Shown here: piece by piece, positions 1 through 9,241 of the stretch
How positions within the stretch are numbered: the first letter of the stretch is position 1
How the letters are laid out: every line of letters begins with the position of its first letter
Assembly: GCA_965220665.1 (NCBI GenBank)
Contig: CBDCQQ010000004.1
Location: 310,001 to 374,000, forward strand
Direction: 5' to 3'
Length of the DNA stretch: 64,000 nucleotides
From: JAJDZL01 sp965220665
GTDB taxonomy: Bacteria; Pseudomonadota; Gammaproteobacteria; Arenicellales; JAJDZL01
Made by a program: the position numbers and the translations under genes
The notes under the pieces: generated by a model
Database searches by the model: none
What the model was told of the DNA's origin: nothing
What the model saw: the letters and a program-made list of their open reading frames with translations, nothing else

Positions 1-1
1 C

Positions 2-949
2 GGTGTAACCATTGCATGCACCAGTCTGACCGCTATTCCAGTCATTCAGGACGCATTTGATGCACCGCTCGACAGATTCAAACAAATTGGCACTCCACAC
101 TACTATCGTTTTAGCGAACCCGGTGAAACTGAAGAAGAGTTCGCTTCGCGTCGAGCTGCAGAACTGGAAGAGTTGATTCTAGCTGAAGGTCCAGATACGA
201 TTGCTGCTTTGATAGCAGAACCGCTTATGGGTGCAGGTGGCGTTATTCCACCCCCGAAAACCTACTTTGAGAAAATTCAGAAAGTTCTGCGTAAATACGA
301 CATTTTGTTTATTGCTGATGAAGTTATTAACGGTTTTGGTCGGACTGGTAATCCATGGGGCTGTGACACATTCAATATTGACCAACCTGACATGATTACC
401 GTCGCCAAGCAACTTTCTTCAGCATATATCCCAATCGGCGCGACGTTGATTTCGGAAGAAATATTCCAGGTGATTGCAGAAGCGAGTAATCGATTGGGTG
501 TATGGGGAACCGGATTTACCTACAGTGGACATCCAGTTGGTGCAGCAGTTGCTATCGAAACTCTGGACATTTATGAAGAGCGCAATATTATGGGACACGT
601 ACGCGAGGTGATGCAGCCCTTCCAAAGTAGACTTCGAGAACTTAATTCACATCCACTAGTTGGCGAAGCACGCGGAGCTGGGCTGATCGGTGCAATTGAA
701 TTGGTCGAGAATAAAGAAACCAAGCAACCTTACGATCCAGATATGAAAGTTGCATTGCAGGTCTACCAAAAGTGTCTTGAAAACGGTCTTATTTTACGTG
801 CGCTACCATCAGGTGATTCTGTAGGCATATGTCCTCCGTTGATCATCACCGAATCGCAGGTACATGACCTATTCGATGCTTTGGGTAAAGCGCTTGATGA
901 GGTCTGGAACGAAATTCAACCGGTATCAATAAGCGCTGCCATAGCATGA
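2..949 (+). CDS. Class III (omega-type) aminotransferase, 5' end cut off by window
   Basis: PLP-dependent class III aminotransferase, which moves an amino group from an omega-amino acid or amine to a keto acid such as pyruvate or 2-oxoglutarate. The frame is open to the window edge, so the N-terminal part is missing; the TTG at 173 is internal. Visible motifs: ADEVINGFGRTG, whose Asp contacts the PLP ring nitrogen, then TVAKQLSSAYIPIGA with the Schiff-base lysine, then GTGFTYSGHPVGAA. About 315 residues of a usual 420-460 remain. It converges on the ABC transporter genes at 1271-4727. The substrate cannot be read from sequence; beta-alanine, taurine, 4-aminobutyrate or 5-aminovalerate are all possible. 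Family assignment is firm. Confidence 0.92.
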   Translation, partial: GVTIACTSLTAIPVIQDAFDAPLDRFKQIGTPHYYRFSEPGETEEEFASRRAAELEELILAEGPDTIAALIAEPLMGAGGVIPPPKTYFEKIQKVLRKYDILFIADEVINGFGRTGNPWGCDTFNIDQPDMITVAKQLSSAYIPIGATLISEEIFQVIAEASNRLGVWGTGFTYSGHPVGAAVAIETLDIYEERNIMGHVREVMQPFQSRLRELNSHPLVGEARGAGLIGAIELVENKETKQPYDPDMKVALQVYQKCLENGLILRALPSGDSVGICPPLIITESQVHDLFDALGKALDEVWNEIQPVSISAAIA

Positions 950-1297
950 TGATGCATGAAAGCTAACTGAGAACATACTGGTTTTGTTTGTCGGTGCCAT
1001 TGGACTTATGACTGCAATCGGTCATATATTCAGCTCGAGGAAGACTGATTCAATCTCAGTCGTTGGCATATAGGGGCACCACATCTTCTCGGCATCCCTG
1101 TCAAGAAAATTCCTGCGCAGAAACTACATGAGGTATGTATCCTTGGTGCCGTCGACTGGGTCAGACTGCCAAGAGATGCTTCTTATAGCCCAGGGTTTCA
1201 GCTAAGTTTCATTGACATGATGCTGGCGCGGGCCAGAGCAATTTATTTTGATGGTGCTTCCCGGTGGTATTTACTTACTTTTCACCAGATTGGTTAA
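950..1297 (+). other. Region between convergent genes, possible gene remnants
   Basis: No complete gene. One plus-strand frame is open from 1049 to a stop at 1297 and reads like coding sequence (it contains HIGAPHLLGIPVKK and SFIDMMLARARA), but it has no good start codon and I do not recognise it. Just before it, a short frame with GAIGLMTAIGHIF resembles the C-terminal half of an EamA/DMT transporter. Both may be debris of degraded genes. The 3' end runs 27 bases into the convergent ABC ATPase gene. Confidence 0.25.
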
Positions 1298-2887
1298 CCA
1301 GTCCGGATCCATCTCAGGCACTGATTCCAATAACAGTTGAGTGTAGTCGGGATGTGGTGGAGACAAAACATCATCTTTCATGCCTTGCTCAACGACGCTA
1401 CCCTGGTACATGACCACAATTTCATCAGAGATTGCCTTGACAACCGCAATATCATGGGTGATGAACAAATAAGTAATGTTGTAAGTTTCTTGCAGATTCA
1501 ACAGGAGTCTGAGAATGCCTTCCTGAACAATTTGATCGAGCGCCGAGGTGACCTCGTCACAAATGATTAATTCAGGTTGGGCTGCAAGTGCCCGTGCTAT
1601 ACAAATACGCTGCTTTTGACCACCTGATAGCTCGCTTGGAAAACGATTGGCAAACCGATCTTCAAGTTCAATCATATTCAACAGTTCTTGAACCCGTTCC
1701 CGTTTCTGCTGACCCCGCATGCCGTGATAAAACTCCAGGGGACGGCCGATTATTTCGAAAACCGTCTGCTTTGGATTCATCGCCGTATCTGCCATCTGGT
1801 AAATCATTTGAATCCGTTTTTTCTGATCCACTGAGCGCAGTTTGGTAGAAGCAGGCAGATCATCGTTGTTGAACCGTACTCGACCTGTCGATGGTGGAAG
1901 CAATCCTGTGATAACCCGAGCTACCGTAGATTTCCCCGAGCCACTCTCCCCAACAATTGAAACGGTTCGGCCTCGGGGAATAGAAATACTGATGTCCTGC
2001 AAAACCTTGATCGTCTGGTTGTAAGCTGCGTCAACATTTTCAATGGACAAAACGATGTCCTCAGTACGAACCTGTTCTTTTTCCAACGCTCGTACCGACC
2101 ATAACGTCTTGGTGTAGTCCTCCTCAGGCGCCTTGATGATCTGGCGCGTTTCGGCCTGCTCAACTTCCTTACCGTATCTCAAAACCATGACCAGGTCCGC
2201 CATTTGTGCAACAACAGCCAAATCGTGCGTAATATAAATTGCTGCTGTGTTGTGTTGTTCTACTAGATTTCGAACGGCGATCAGGACTTCGACTTGCGTG
2301 GTCACATCCAATGCGGTAGTTGGCTCGTCAAAGATGATTAAATCCGGGCGTGGCGACATCGCCATCGCTGTCATCATCCGCTGCAACTGCCCGCCTGAAA
2401 CCTGATGCGGATAACGTTCACCGATGTTTTCCGGATCGGGCAATTGCAATGATGCGAAAAGTACGCGGGCGTCTTGCTCAATAGTTTGGCGGTTTGTTGA
2501 ACCCCGCCTTAAAGTAGCTTCAATCGTTTGATCAATCACCCGGCGAGCGGGATTGAATGATGCTGCTGCCGACTGTGCAACGTAAGCAATACGCGTCCCC
2601 CACAACTTACGCCTTTCGGGAACCGGTATTGCGCTTAAATCCATATTGTCAAAAATAACCGTACCGGCTGATAATCTGCACCCGGCACGGGTAAAGCCCA
2701 TACTGGCAAGACCTAGTGTTGTTTTACCAGAGCCGGACTCTCCAACCAACCCCATTACCTCGCCTCGACGCAGTGTCAAATCAACGCCGCGAATGATGGG
2801 ATGCCATTTTTCGTCTGAAAACCCTTCAATTTGAATGTCTTCCAATCTGAGAAGGACATCCGTATGATTGCTGTCATTGACCGTCAT
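1271..2887 (-). CDS. Dipeptide/oligopeptide-type ABC transporter, fused double ATPase (DppD-DppF)
   Basis: Cytoplasmic ATPase that powers uptake through the DppB/DppC-like permeases. Two complete nucleotide-binding domains sit in one 538-residue chain. Domain 1 has Walker A GESGSGKTT (around residue 50), signature VSGGQLQR and Walker B LIIFDEPTTALD. Domain 2 has GESGSGKST (around 317), LSGGQKQR and LIICDEVTSALD. Many bacteria encode these as separate dppD and dppF genes. The start overlaps the end of the permease gene by 4 bases (ATGA), so translation is probably coupled. It is the last gene of the minus-strand unit that starts with the solute-binding protein. The exact substrate is not shown, and neighbours suggest a guanidino or peptide-like compound. 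Confidence 0.93.
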   Translation of the reverse strand: MTVNDSNHTDVLLRLEDIQIEGFSDEKWHPIIRGVDLTLRRGEVMGLVGESGSGKTTLGLASMGFTRAGCRLSAGTVIFDNMDLSAIPVPERRKLWGTRIAYVAQSAAASFNPARRVIDQTIEATLRRGSTNRQTIEQDARVLFASLQLPDPENIGERYPHQVSGGQLQRMMTAMAMSPRPDLIIFDEPTTALDVTTQVEVLIAVRNLVEQHNTAAIYITHDLAVVAQMADLVMVLRYGKEVEQAETRQIIKAPEEDYTKTLWSVRALEKEQVRTEDIVLSIENVDAAYNQTIKVLQDISISIPRGRTVSIVGESGSGKSTVARVITGLLPPSTGRVRFNNDDLPASTKLRSVDQKKRIQMIYQMADTAMNPKQTVFEIIGRPLEFYHGMRGQQKRERVQELLNMIELEDRFANRFPSELSGGQKQRICIARALAAQPELIICDEVTSALDQIVQEGILRLLLNLQETYNITYLFITHDIAVVKAISDEIVVMYQGSVVEQGMKDDVLSPPHPDYTQLLLESVPEMDPDWLTNLVKSK

Positions 2888-3789
2888 GACTTTAACCCGC
2901 TCGATTTGTGCAGGAACCAGTCAACGACCATGTTGACCGCGACGGTAAGCAATCCAATCGTAGCAGCCGGAATGATTGGCGTCAGAGCCGTTTTCAGATC
3001 AAATTGAGCAAATTGAATCAACGATGCATTCTCGCGCACCATTGATCCCCAATCAGCGGTTGGCGGTTGAATGCCAAGTCCAAGAAAACTAAGTGCAGCA
3101 ACGGTTAAAAATACAAAACTGAACCGCAGTCCAAACTCCGCAGCAAGCGGCGGCAGGATATTCGGCAGAATTTCACGTCGCATTATCCAGGGAAGTCTTT
3201 CACCCCTTAATGTCGCTGCTTCCACAAATTCCATGACAACGACATTGAGTGACACCGCACGGGTTAAGCGAAAGACTCGCGTGCTATCCAACACCGCGAT
3301 GATCACAATGAGAGACAGAATGTTTGATCCAAATATTGCCAGCAGCATCAACGCAAAAATGAGACTGGGAATCGCCATAATGGCGTCTACAACCCGACTC
3401 ACAAACTGATCAAGCCAGCCACTCAGGATTGCGGCAATCAAGCCGAGCGACCCGCCAATTGCAAAGGAAAGCACCGTGGTGATGACAGCAATGCCCATTG
3501 TGTTGCGAGCACCATAAATCAGACGGGAAAAGATATCCCGTCCAATTTGATCGGTGCCAAATATGTGTTCCCAACTCCAGGGAACAAAAGGCGTAGAAAC
3601 AATTTCTGCCTCACCGTACGGGGCCAGCAGAGGAGCAAAAATCGCAACCAAACAATATATCCCTATCACAATCAAGCCAAACCAGGCTGATACAGGTGCT
3701 TTGGAAAGCTCCAATACCAATATTTCCCAGCGCGAACGACGCTCTCTAAACAGTGTCGTTCCCGCCAGGTTTGATTGGTCGTCGTTCAT
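2884..3789 (-). CDS. ABC transporter permease, DppC/OppC family
   Basis: Inner-membrane permease of a peptide/nickel/opine-class importer, 301 residues. It has a cytoplasmic N-terminal stretch, a first membrane segment near residues 35-55 (FGLIVIGIYCLVAIFAPLLA), the extracytoplasmic loop with FGTDQIGRDIFSRLIYGAR typical of DppC, and five further membrane segments. The EAA-type coupling loop reads EAATLRGERLPWIMRREILP and contacts the ATPase. It overlaps both neighbours by 4 bases, the tight packing of a translationally coupled operon. Family assignment is strong; substrate unknown. Confidence 0.93.
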   Translation of the reverse strand: MNDDQSNLAGTTLFRERRSRWEILVLELSKAPVSAWFGLIVIGIYCLVAIFAPLLAPYGEAEIVSTPFVPWSWEHIFGTDQIGRDIFSRLIYGARNTMGIAVITTVLSFAIGGSLGLIAAILSGWLDQFVSRVVDAIMAIPSLIFALMLLAIFGSNILSLIVIIAVLDSTRVFRLTRAVSLNVVVMEFVEAATLRGERLPWIMRREILPNILPPLAAEFGLRFSFVFLTVAALSFLGLGIQPPTADWGSMVRENASLIQFAQFDLKTALTPIIPAATIGLLTVAVNMVVDWFLHKSSGLKS

Positions 3790-4727
3790 TTCGGGTGCAG
3801 TATTCTTGGATTGGTGACAATGCTGATAATATCAGCGATCAGATTTAGCAGGATGTAGGCCGATGCAAACACCAGCGCGCAAGCCTGCACGACCGGAATG
3901 TCTCTCGTAGTCACTGCATCAACCATCAATTGTCCGACCCCGGGGTAGATAAAGACAATCTCGACAACGACAACGCCCACAACCAAGTAAGCCAAATTAA
4001 ACGCAATCACCGTCACGATTGGTGCCCAGGCATTCGGCAATGCATGCTGCACAATAATCTTCGTGGGTGATACACCTTTCAGTTGGGCCATCTCGATATA
4101 CGGACTGGCCATCAGATTGATAATGGCAGCCCGCGTCATGCGCATCATGTGGGCCAGAGTGATCAAAACCAAGGTGACAATCGGTAGTGCAGTAACCACC
4201 AGCCGCTCGCCGAGCGACATATCATCTGACACGTTAGCCAGGGATGGGAAAATCGGCCAGATTGAAGCGAACAGCAGAATCAGCAAATATGAAATGAAAA
4301 ACTCAGGAAAGGAAATCGCTGAAAGCGAAAATACGTTGACGGTCCTGTCAAAAATAGAGTTTCTGAAAAGAGCTGCGAATATTCCCAGAATCAGCGCAAG
4401 CGGTACGGCGATCAATGCTGCAACACCCGCAAGAAAAATCGTATTCCAGAATCGCGGTGCAATTAGATCAATCACCGGTCGTGACAGGTCGCTTCCAGAA
4501 GCCCCGCGGCCAGAATAGGAAATGCCCAAATCTCCTTGAAGCATGGCACCGATCCAATCAAAATAGCGGGTGTGTGCCGGTTTATCCAACCCGAGTTCTT
4601 TTCTGAATGCAGCGACAGTTTCCTCAGTCGCTGACTGTCCGAGTATCGCCTGCGAAAAATCTCCGGGCAAAAACTCGACTACACCAAAAATGATGATGGA
4701 AACGACGACTAGCGTTACGAATCCCAA
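3786..4727 (-). CDS. ABC transporter permease, DppB/OppB family, with unclear start codon
   Basis: Partner permease of the DppC-like protein, with six predicted membrane segments and the coupling loop MAQLKGVSPTKIIVQHALPN. The TTG at 4727 gives 313 residues but begins inside the first membrane helix, missing the usual short N-terminus. The frame stays open upstream to a stop at 4784 and reads HPILLTVIQRLALGFV, which looks like the normal DppB N-terminus. No ATG, GTG or TTG precedes TTG 4727 there. A Shine-Dalgarno sequence, GAGGCGAGG (about 4774-4782), is followed 8 bases later by ATA (4766-4764). The start may therefore be a rare ATA, or a mutated ATG. Confidence 0.9.
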   Translation of the reverse strand: MGFVTLVVVSIIIFGVVEFLPGDFSQAILGQSATEETVAAFRKELGLDKPAHTRYFDWIGAMLQGDLGISYSGRGASGSDLSRPVIDLIAPRFWNTIFLAGVAALIAVPLALILGIFAALFRNSIFDRTVNVFSLSAISFPEFFISYLLILLFASIWPIFPSLANVSDDMSLGERLVVTALPIVTLVLITLAHMMRMTRAAIINLMASPYIEMAQLKGVSPTKIIVQHALPNAWAPIVTVIAFNLAYLVVGVVVVEIVFIYPGVGQLMVDAVTTRDIPVVQACALVFASAYILLNLIADIISIVTNPRILHPK

Positions 4728-4846
4728 TGCAAGGCGTTGAATGACCGTTAGCAGTATCGGATGTATTTCAAATACCTCGCCTCAGTTTAATTCTATAGGT
4801 ACAGATTAAGAGTTGAAGACTTGCAAGGCGGTCGATATGTCACCGA

Positions 4847-5917
4847 TCAGCGCTTCACAGTATGCTCGGCAATTGCCTTTCCTGCTAGAAGGTACATAAC
4901 AATGTATACGATCACACGATACATAACCGCTGAACCGGGTGGAATGCAAATGAATGAAAAACCCTGCACCCCGCGAAGACCCAGTTCATGGGCAATGCGA
5001 ATGCATTCGTAATCACTCAGCCCTATCGGTTCGGCTAACTCACCCAGAATGTCGCCCGGCGCGGGTCCGGCACCACCCAACACGTCCATGTCAAAATGTG
5101 CATAGACGCTTTTTGTACCATTGTAGGCGTGATCAATGCCCTTGCAAACCGCCTCTATTCCCTGTCGCCTCACATCCCAGCTCGAGAAAAACATGGCGCC
5201 TCGTCCAATCAGCTCCCTGACTACATCTGGATTCTCCAGCATGCCGCGCGGACCAATTTCGACCAGATTTCGAGCGTGAATGTTCTCATGAAATTCAATC
5301 GTTTTATACAGCCACGAGAAACCGCCCGCAATCCGCGGGTCGCGGGTTTGCGGGCATAGCCGAAAAATATCCCAATGCGTATCAAGACTTACAATCCCCA
5401 TGTTGCCGTCCGTGTGATTGGCCACGCATTTTGCAATGGCATAGGAGGCACAGGGTGAATTCTGTCCGATAACAACCGGTAGAGCACCAACATCAATTGC
5501 ATCATTGACCTTTTCTTCTACCGCCGCCTGGGCCTGTAGTATCAACTCCGGGTCAAGTTTTCCAACATTTGCCTCTGGAGGAATGTCAGCGTCGCCATAA
5601 TCGACGACATTCAGATAATCAAACACGTCAAAGCCGAAGTCTTGGATATAACCTGACTGATAACGGATTGACTGCTGACGAACCCGTTGCGGTGCGGCAA
5701 GCCAGTGTTCCTTACCGATACCTGCCCACTCATCGGTGGAACTGGAAACGTAAGGACTTCCAATAATCACAACATCTGCATCTTCAAGGTCTTTTTTTTC
5801 TGAGATGACTTTGCGGCCCATAAATGCCGGCGTCTGCTCATCAATCATCGGAAAATCAAGGGTTTCCGCCCACATGCTCTTGCGAATTTCTTCCCAACTC
5901 GGGTATTCCATTGTCAT
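4847..5917 (-). CDS. Ureohydrolase (arginase/agmatinase) family protein, divergent metal site
   Basis: Arginase-fold enzyme of 356 residues; family members release urea from arginine, agmatine or other guanidino compounds using two Mn ions. Two metal motifs are recognisable: D179-T-H181-W-D183 (canonical DAHxD) and D276-M-D278 within HFDMDVLGG. The usual GGDHS motif, whose His ligates the first Mn, is here GQNSPC (151-156), so that histidine is absent. The C-terminus also lacks the usual acidic substrate motif and reads FICIPPGSAVMY. The gene lies between the solute-binding protein and the permeases of a peptide-type importer, so it probably acts on the imported solute. It could be a guanidino-acid hydrolase with altered metal chemistry; activity is inferred. 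Confidence 0.85.
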   Translation of the reverse strand: MTMEYPSWEEIRKSMWAETLDFPMIDEQTPAFMGRKVISEKKDLEDADVVIIGSPYVSSSTDEWAGIGKEHWLAAPQRVRQQSIRYQSGYIQDFGFDVFDYLNVVDYGDADIPPEANVGKLDPELILQAQAAVEEKVNDAIDVGALPVVIGQNSPCASYAIAKCVANHTDGNMGIVSLDTHWDIFRLCPQTRDPRIAGGFSWLYKTIEFHENIHARNLVEIGPRGMLENPDVVRELIGRGAMFFSSWDVRRQGIEAVCKGIDHAYNGTKSVYAHFDMDVLGGAGPAPGDILGELAEPIGLSDYECIRIAHELGLRGVQGFSFICIPPGSAVMYRVIVYIVMYLLAGKAIAEHTVKR

Positions 5918-5964
5918 TTACTGCTTAAGTGGAAATATGAGGTTGTTTGTCACAATGCCATCTT

Positions 5965-6016
5965 GTTGATACAGAGGTTAGGAATCGGGTTAACGGCTAA
6001 TCCCTTCCGTATCAAC
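5965..6016 (-). repeat. Intra-operon stem-loop after the solute-binding protein gene
   Basis: An 8-bp perfect inverted repeat, GTTGATAC (5965-5972) and GTATCAAC (6009-6016), encloses a second weaker pair (GGGTTA / TAATCCC). It lies in the 194-base gap between the solute-binding protein and ureohydrolase genes. Stem-loops here often protect the abundant binding-protein mRNA or partly terminate transcription. There is no T tract, so mRNA stabilisation is the likelier role, by inference. Confidence 0.4.
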
Positions 6017-6111
6017 GTTCTGCGCTTATCATCAACTGCAATCATACATCTGAAAAGGTCGAACAGACACAATATCTGAACGACCCATCAGATATCGTGA
6101 ATACCGGTGGT

Positions 6112-7710
6112 TTAACTGTTGAACCACCAACGTTCACTATTTTTATGCCCGTCAAATTCCAGATTACTCGCAACTTTCTCAGGCGTACTCAACTTGTTGG
6201 ACAAAGCTTGAACGAAACTGGCGTAAATCGGGATCACCGATCCGCCTTCATCTCGAACGATTTGCTGCATGTCGCTGTACATACCTCGACGTTTTTCTTC
6301 GTCAAGTTCTGCTCGAGCGGCGAGAAGCAATGAATCGAATTTTTCGTTTGACCAATGGCTCTCGTTCCAATCAGCACCTGTCGCGTAAGTTAACGAAAAC
6401 ATCCAGTCTTCGGTTGGCCTTCCTGCCCAATAACTCGCACACCACGGTTTCTTTTGCCACACATTCGACCAGTAACCATCGTTGGCTTCACGAACAACGT
6501 TGATGTTGATGCCTGCCGCACGGGCACTGTCTTGCATCAGTTGACCACCATCAGTCGCACCTTCAAATGCAGTTTCTGCAACATGAAGGTCAAGATCAAT
6601 GCTGTCATAGCCTGCTTGCTTCAGATGAAACTTGGCCTTATCCGGATCATAAACGCGTTGTTCAATGCTCGCATCATAGTACCGGTTTGCAGGTCCGATT
6701 GGATGATCATTTGCAATTTCACCATAACCGCGCGCAATCACGGTCTTCCACTGCTCCCTGTCAATTGCATACTTCAATGCAAGGCGCAGTTCATTGTTAT
6801 CGAACGGTGCGACATCAGTCAACATCGGCAAAGTATAGTGCTGATTACCGGTGCTTTGAACAATGTTAATCGCCGGATGCTTTTCCATCAAGTGAATGGT
6901 CTTGAGGTCAGCCCGGGTCATTGCATCGAGATCACCTGTCTGTAAAGCATTGGTTCGGGCGACAACATCGGCGATGTACAGCGTTTCGACCGACTCAAAA
7001 TGGGCGCGCCCTTCTTTCCAATAATTGGGGTTCCGTCGGGTGACGACTTTGACACCAGGATTAAACTCTTCAAGAATGTATCCTCCGGTCCCTGTTCCCG
7101 ACTCCCAGTCAATGGTTCCATCATCGCGCGCAGGGCAAATTGACAGGTGAAAATCGCTCAGCAGGAACGGAAAATCAGCACTGCCACCAGACAGTTCAAC
7201 AACCACTGTCTCTTTACCGTCAGCCTGAACATCGACGACGGCTGCGACGATACTCTTGGCTGCGGATGTTGAATCCTCACCGCGATGGTGATTAATCGAT
7301 GCTACTACGTCATTCGCATCAAGGGTTTTACCATTGTGAAATTCAACACCATTGCGCAATTTAAACGTCCATGTCTTGGCATCACTAGTAGACTCCCAAC
7401 TTTCTGCCAACTCTCCAATCAAACTGCCATCTGAATCAATCTCAGTGAGGTTGTTCCTGAGCTGACCAAAACTGACGTTCGCCATGTACATATCCAGCAC
7501 CTTTGCGGGATCGAGATTATCGGAAGTACTGCCCCCGGTAATTGCATGACGCAACAGGCCACCGCTTTTTGGCATGGCTGCAAACACGTTGCTTGACATC
7601 GACATTGCAAAGGGAACTGCTGCCCCCGCTGCCACTGCCGCAACAATGAATTCCCTACGTGAGATTTGTCCTGCACGCAGTTGTTTCGTAATTTTCTTGA
7701 TTTCGTCCAT
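6112..7710 (-). CDS. ABC transporter solute-binding protein, family 5 (peptide/nickel class), Tat-exported
   Basis: Periplasmic binding protein of SBP_bac_5 type, 532 residues, that delivers solute to the DppBC-like permeases. The N-terminus carries a twin-arginine signal: SRREFIV at residues 18-24, then a hydrophobic alanine-rich stretch and a likely cleavage after NVFAA (residue 45). Family landmarks include the stretch around LAESWESTSDAKTWTFKLR and FHNGKTLDANDVV. The ATG is preceded by a strong GGAGG (on the minus strand, 9 bases upstream). It is the first gene of the transporter unit and lies downstream of a LysR gene in the same direction. Tat export suggests folding before export, which is common for this class. 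Confidence 0.93.
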   Translation of the reverse strand: MDEIKKITKQLRAGQISRREFIVAAVAAGAAVPFAMSMSSNVFAAMPKSGGLLRHAITGGSTSDNLDPAKVLDMYMANVSFGQLRNNLTEIDSDGSLIGELAESWESTSDAKTWTFKLRNGVEFHNGKTLDANDVVASINHHRGEDSTSAAKSIVAAVVDVQADGKETVVVELSGGSADFPFLLSDFHLSICPARDDGTIDWESGTGTGGYILEEFNPGVKVVTRRNPNYWKEGRAHFESVETLYIADVVARTNALQTGDLDAMTRADLKTIHLMEKHPAINIVQSTGNQHYTLPMLTDVAPFDNNELRLALKYAIDREQWKTVIARGYGEIANDHPIGPANRYYDASIEQRVYDPDKAKFHLKQAGYDSIDLDLHVAETAFEGATDGGQLMQDSARAAGININVVREANDGYWSNVWQKKPWCASYWAGRPTEDWMFSLTYATGADWNESHWSNEKFDSLLLAARAELDEEKRRGMYSDMQQIVRDEGGSVIPIYASFVQALSNKLSTPEKVASNLEFDGHKNSERWWFNS

Positions 7711-8320
7711 TTCTAAAGACCTCCGAATGTGTCCATTTGTCTGTGCTCGTCGAACACAGAACTTGATTTTGACAAATCATTAAGTTTTAAATATTCCAAA
7801 CTATGTCTGTTTGTTTGGAACAGGTGATTTTTGTTAAATATAGGTCGATTATAGAAATGGTCAAAGGTTTATTAGACAACATTGTTCCAAATATCAGTTT
7901 TGAAAATGTCAAAGTTATGTGTGATGAACGACACCTATTTTTATTTCGGATAGTGGTCTTCCAAATTCAATTGGACGGGTTGATTCGTTAGCGACTGCTA
8001 CAATACAGACCTTGAAGATCGAATCCGAGTCAACGCTACCTGATCATCCCACAAAGCTGTTGATAGGTTAGATGCCTTGGCGACACGCCGCACCGGACTC
8101 AGTACCATGCTAATGTCGTGTTTTCAGCGTCTGAATGTGCTCTGTTTGATATGATGTGCCAACATTTGAGTGCTCTCAGTCGTCTGGCCAAAAACCTTCG
8201 AAAAAGGCCCAACACCGTTTGACACAATTTTCACCACTATCTGAACGCCGAGCAATTCTCCAGACACATAGTGACAATATTGAAACTGATCATCTCAAAC
8301 AAAGGCAACAGCCATCGGTA
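7711..8320. other. 610-base intergenic region upstream of the transporter operon
   Basis: Holds no convincing gene; short frames in it have no recognisable domains. It lies between the end of the LysR gene and the start of the binding-protein gene, both minus-strand. The promoter and any regulator sites of the transporter operon must be here, most likely in the AT-rich part at 7760-7960. I see no clear sigma-70 hexamer pair or riboswitch-like structure. Confidence 0.35.
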
Positions 8321-9241
8321 TCACTTCACACTTTCTACACTTTGCACAATCATGTTTTTGAATGTCTGTACAACCAAAGTTGGGCGAATATCTCGCTGAG
8401 TAGCAAGCGCAATGTTGATATCAAATGAAAGTCTGTCTGGAAACAGCGGCCGAAGTTCCCCCTGTCGCACCCAGGGTTGGGCATAGAATTTCGGCAGATA
8501 ACTGATATAGCATCCGGACAGCACAAGCATTAATATTGCTTCCACGTTATGACCCGTTGCTGCCGGAACAAAGTGAATTCCTTTCCGAGGCAGGTTGCTG
8601 ACAGGCGCGTATCCACGATCGGCAAACTGTGCATTTTCAAGCGCCTCAGGTGTAATATCTTCATCTTTGCATGTAAAAAATGGGTGACCGCGTCCACAAT
8701 GAAGGACCTGCTCGTCGGTATAGATGGTCTGATAAGTCAAAGACGGCAAGTGTCGAAAATACTGGCCGATTCCTATCTGTATCTTCCCGTCGATCAGTGC
8801 TGATTCGAGTCCAGCTGGCGAGAGACTGCGAAGCGTCAGCCAAACTTTATCGTTGTCGTTTTGAAAGTCTCTGAAAATATTCGGTAAATTCAATGTTCTG
8901 TCGAAAACCAAGTTTTCGATCACCCCGACATGCAAATCTCCAATCAGTTCGCCTTGCAGTTCACCGACTCTCGTGCTGAAATTTTCGTGACTTAGAAACA
9001 ATTGTGTACACGATTGGTAGACGATTTGGCCTTTATCGGTCAGTTTAAACCCGCCCCTGCCGCGATGACAGAGACATACGCCAAGCCGGTTTTCCAATTT
9101 TGAAATATAACTGCTGATGCTGGAGAGACTCAAATTCAACTCAGTTTGAGCCTTCGCTAACCCGCCACTTTCAACGACTGCGACAAAAATTCGTAAAAGC
9201 CTTATTTCCGTATCTCCAATACGCAATTTTTTGGAAAGCAT
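8321..9241 (-). CDS. LysR-type transcriptional regulator
   Basis: 306-residue LysR-family regulator. The N-terminal winged helix-turn-helix spans residues 12-70 (IRLLRIFVAVVESGGLAKAQ, then LNLSLSSISSYISKLENRLG). The effector-binding domain follows from about residue 95. It reads toward the solute-binding protein and ureohydrolase genes 600 bases downstream and is divergent from the TetR-Rieske fusion gene 540 bases upstream, so it could control either. LysR proteins normally bind T-N11-A sites and respond to a pathway metabolite; no site could be assigned. Confidence 0.9.
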   Translation of the reverse strand: MLSKKLRIGDTEIRLLRIFVAVVESGGLAKAQTELNLSLSSISSYISKLENRLGVCLCHRGRGGFKLTDKGQIVYQSCTQLFLSHENFSTRVGELQGELIGDLHVGVIENLVFDRTLNLPNIFRDFQNDNDKVWLTLRSLSPAGLESALIDGKIQIGIGQYFRHLPSLTYQTIYTDEQVLHCGRGHPFFTCKDEDITPEALENAQFADRGYAPVSNLPRKGIHFVPAATGHNVEAILMLVLSGCYISYLPKFYAQPWVRQGELRPLFPDRLSFDINIALATQRDIRPTLVVQTFKNMIVQSVESVK

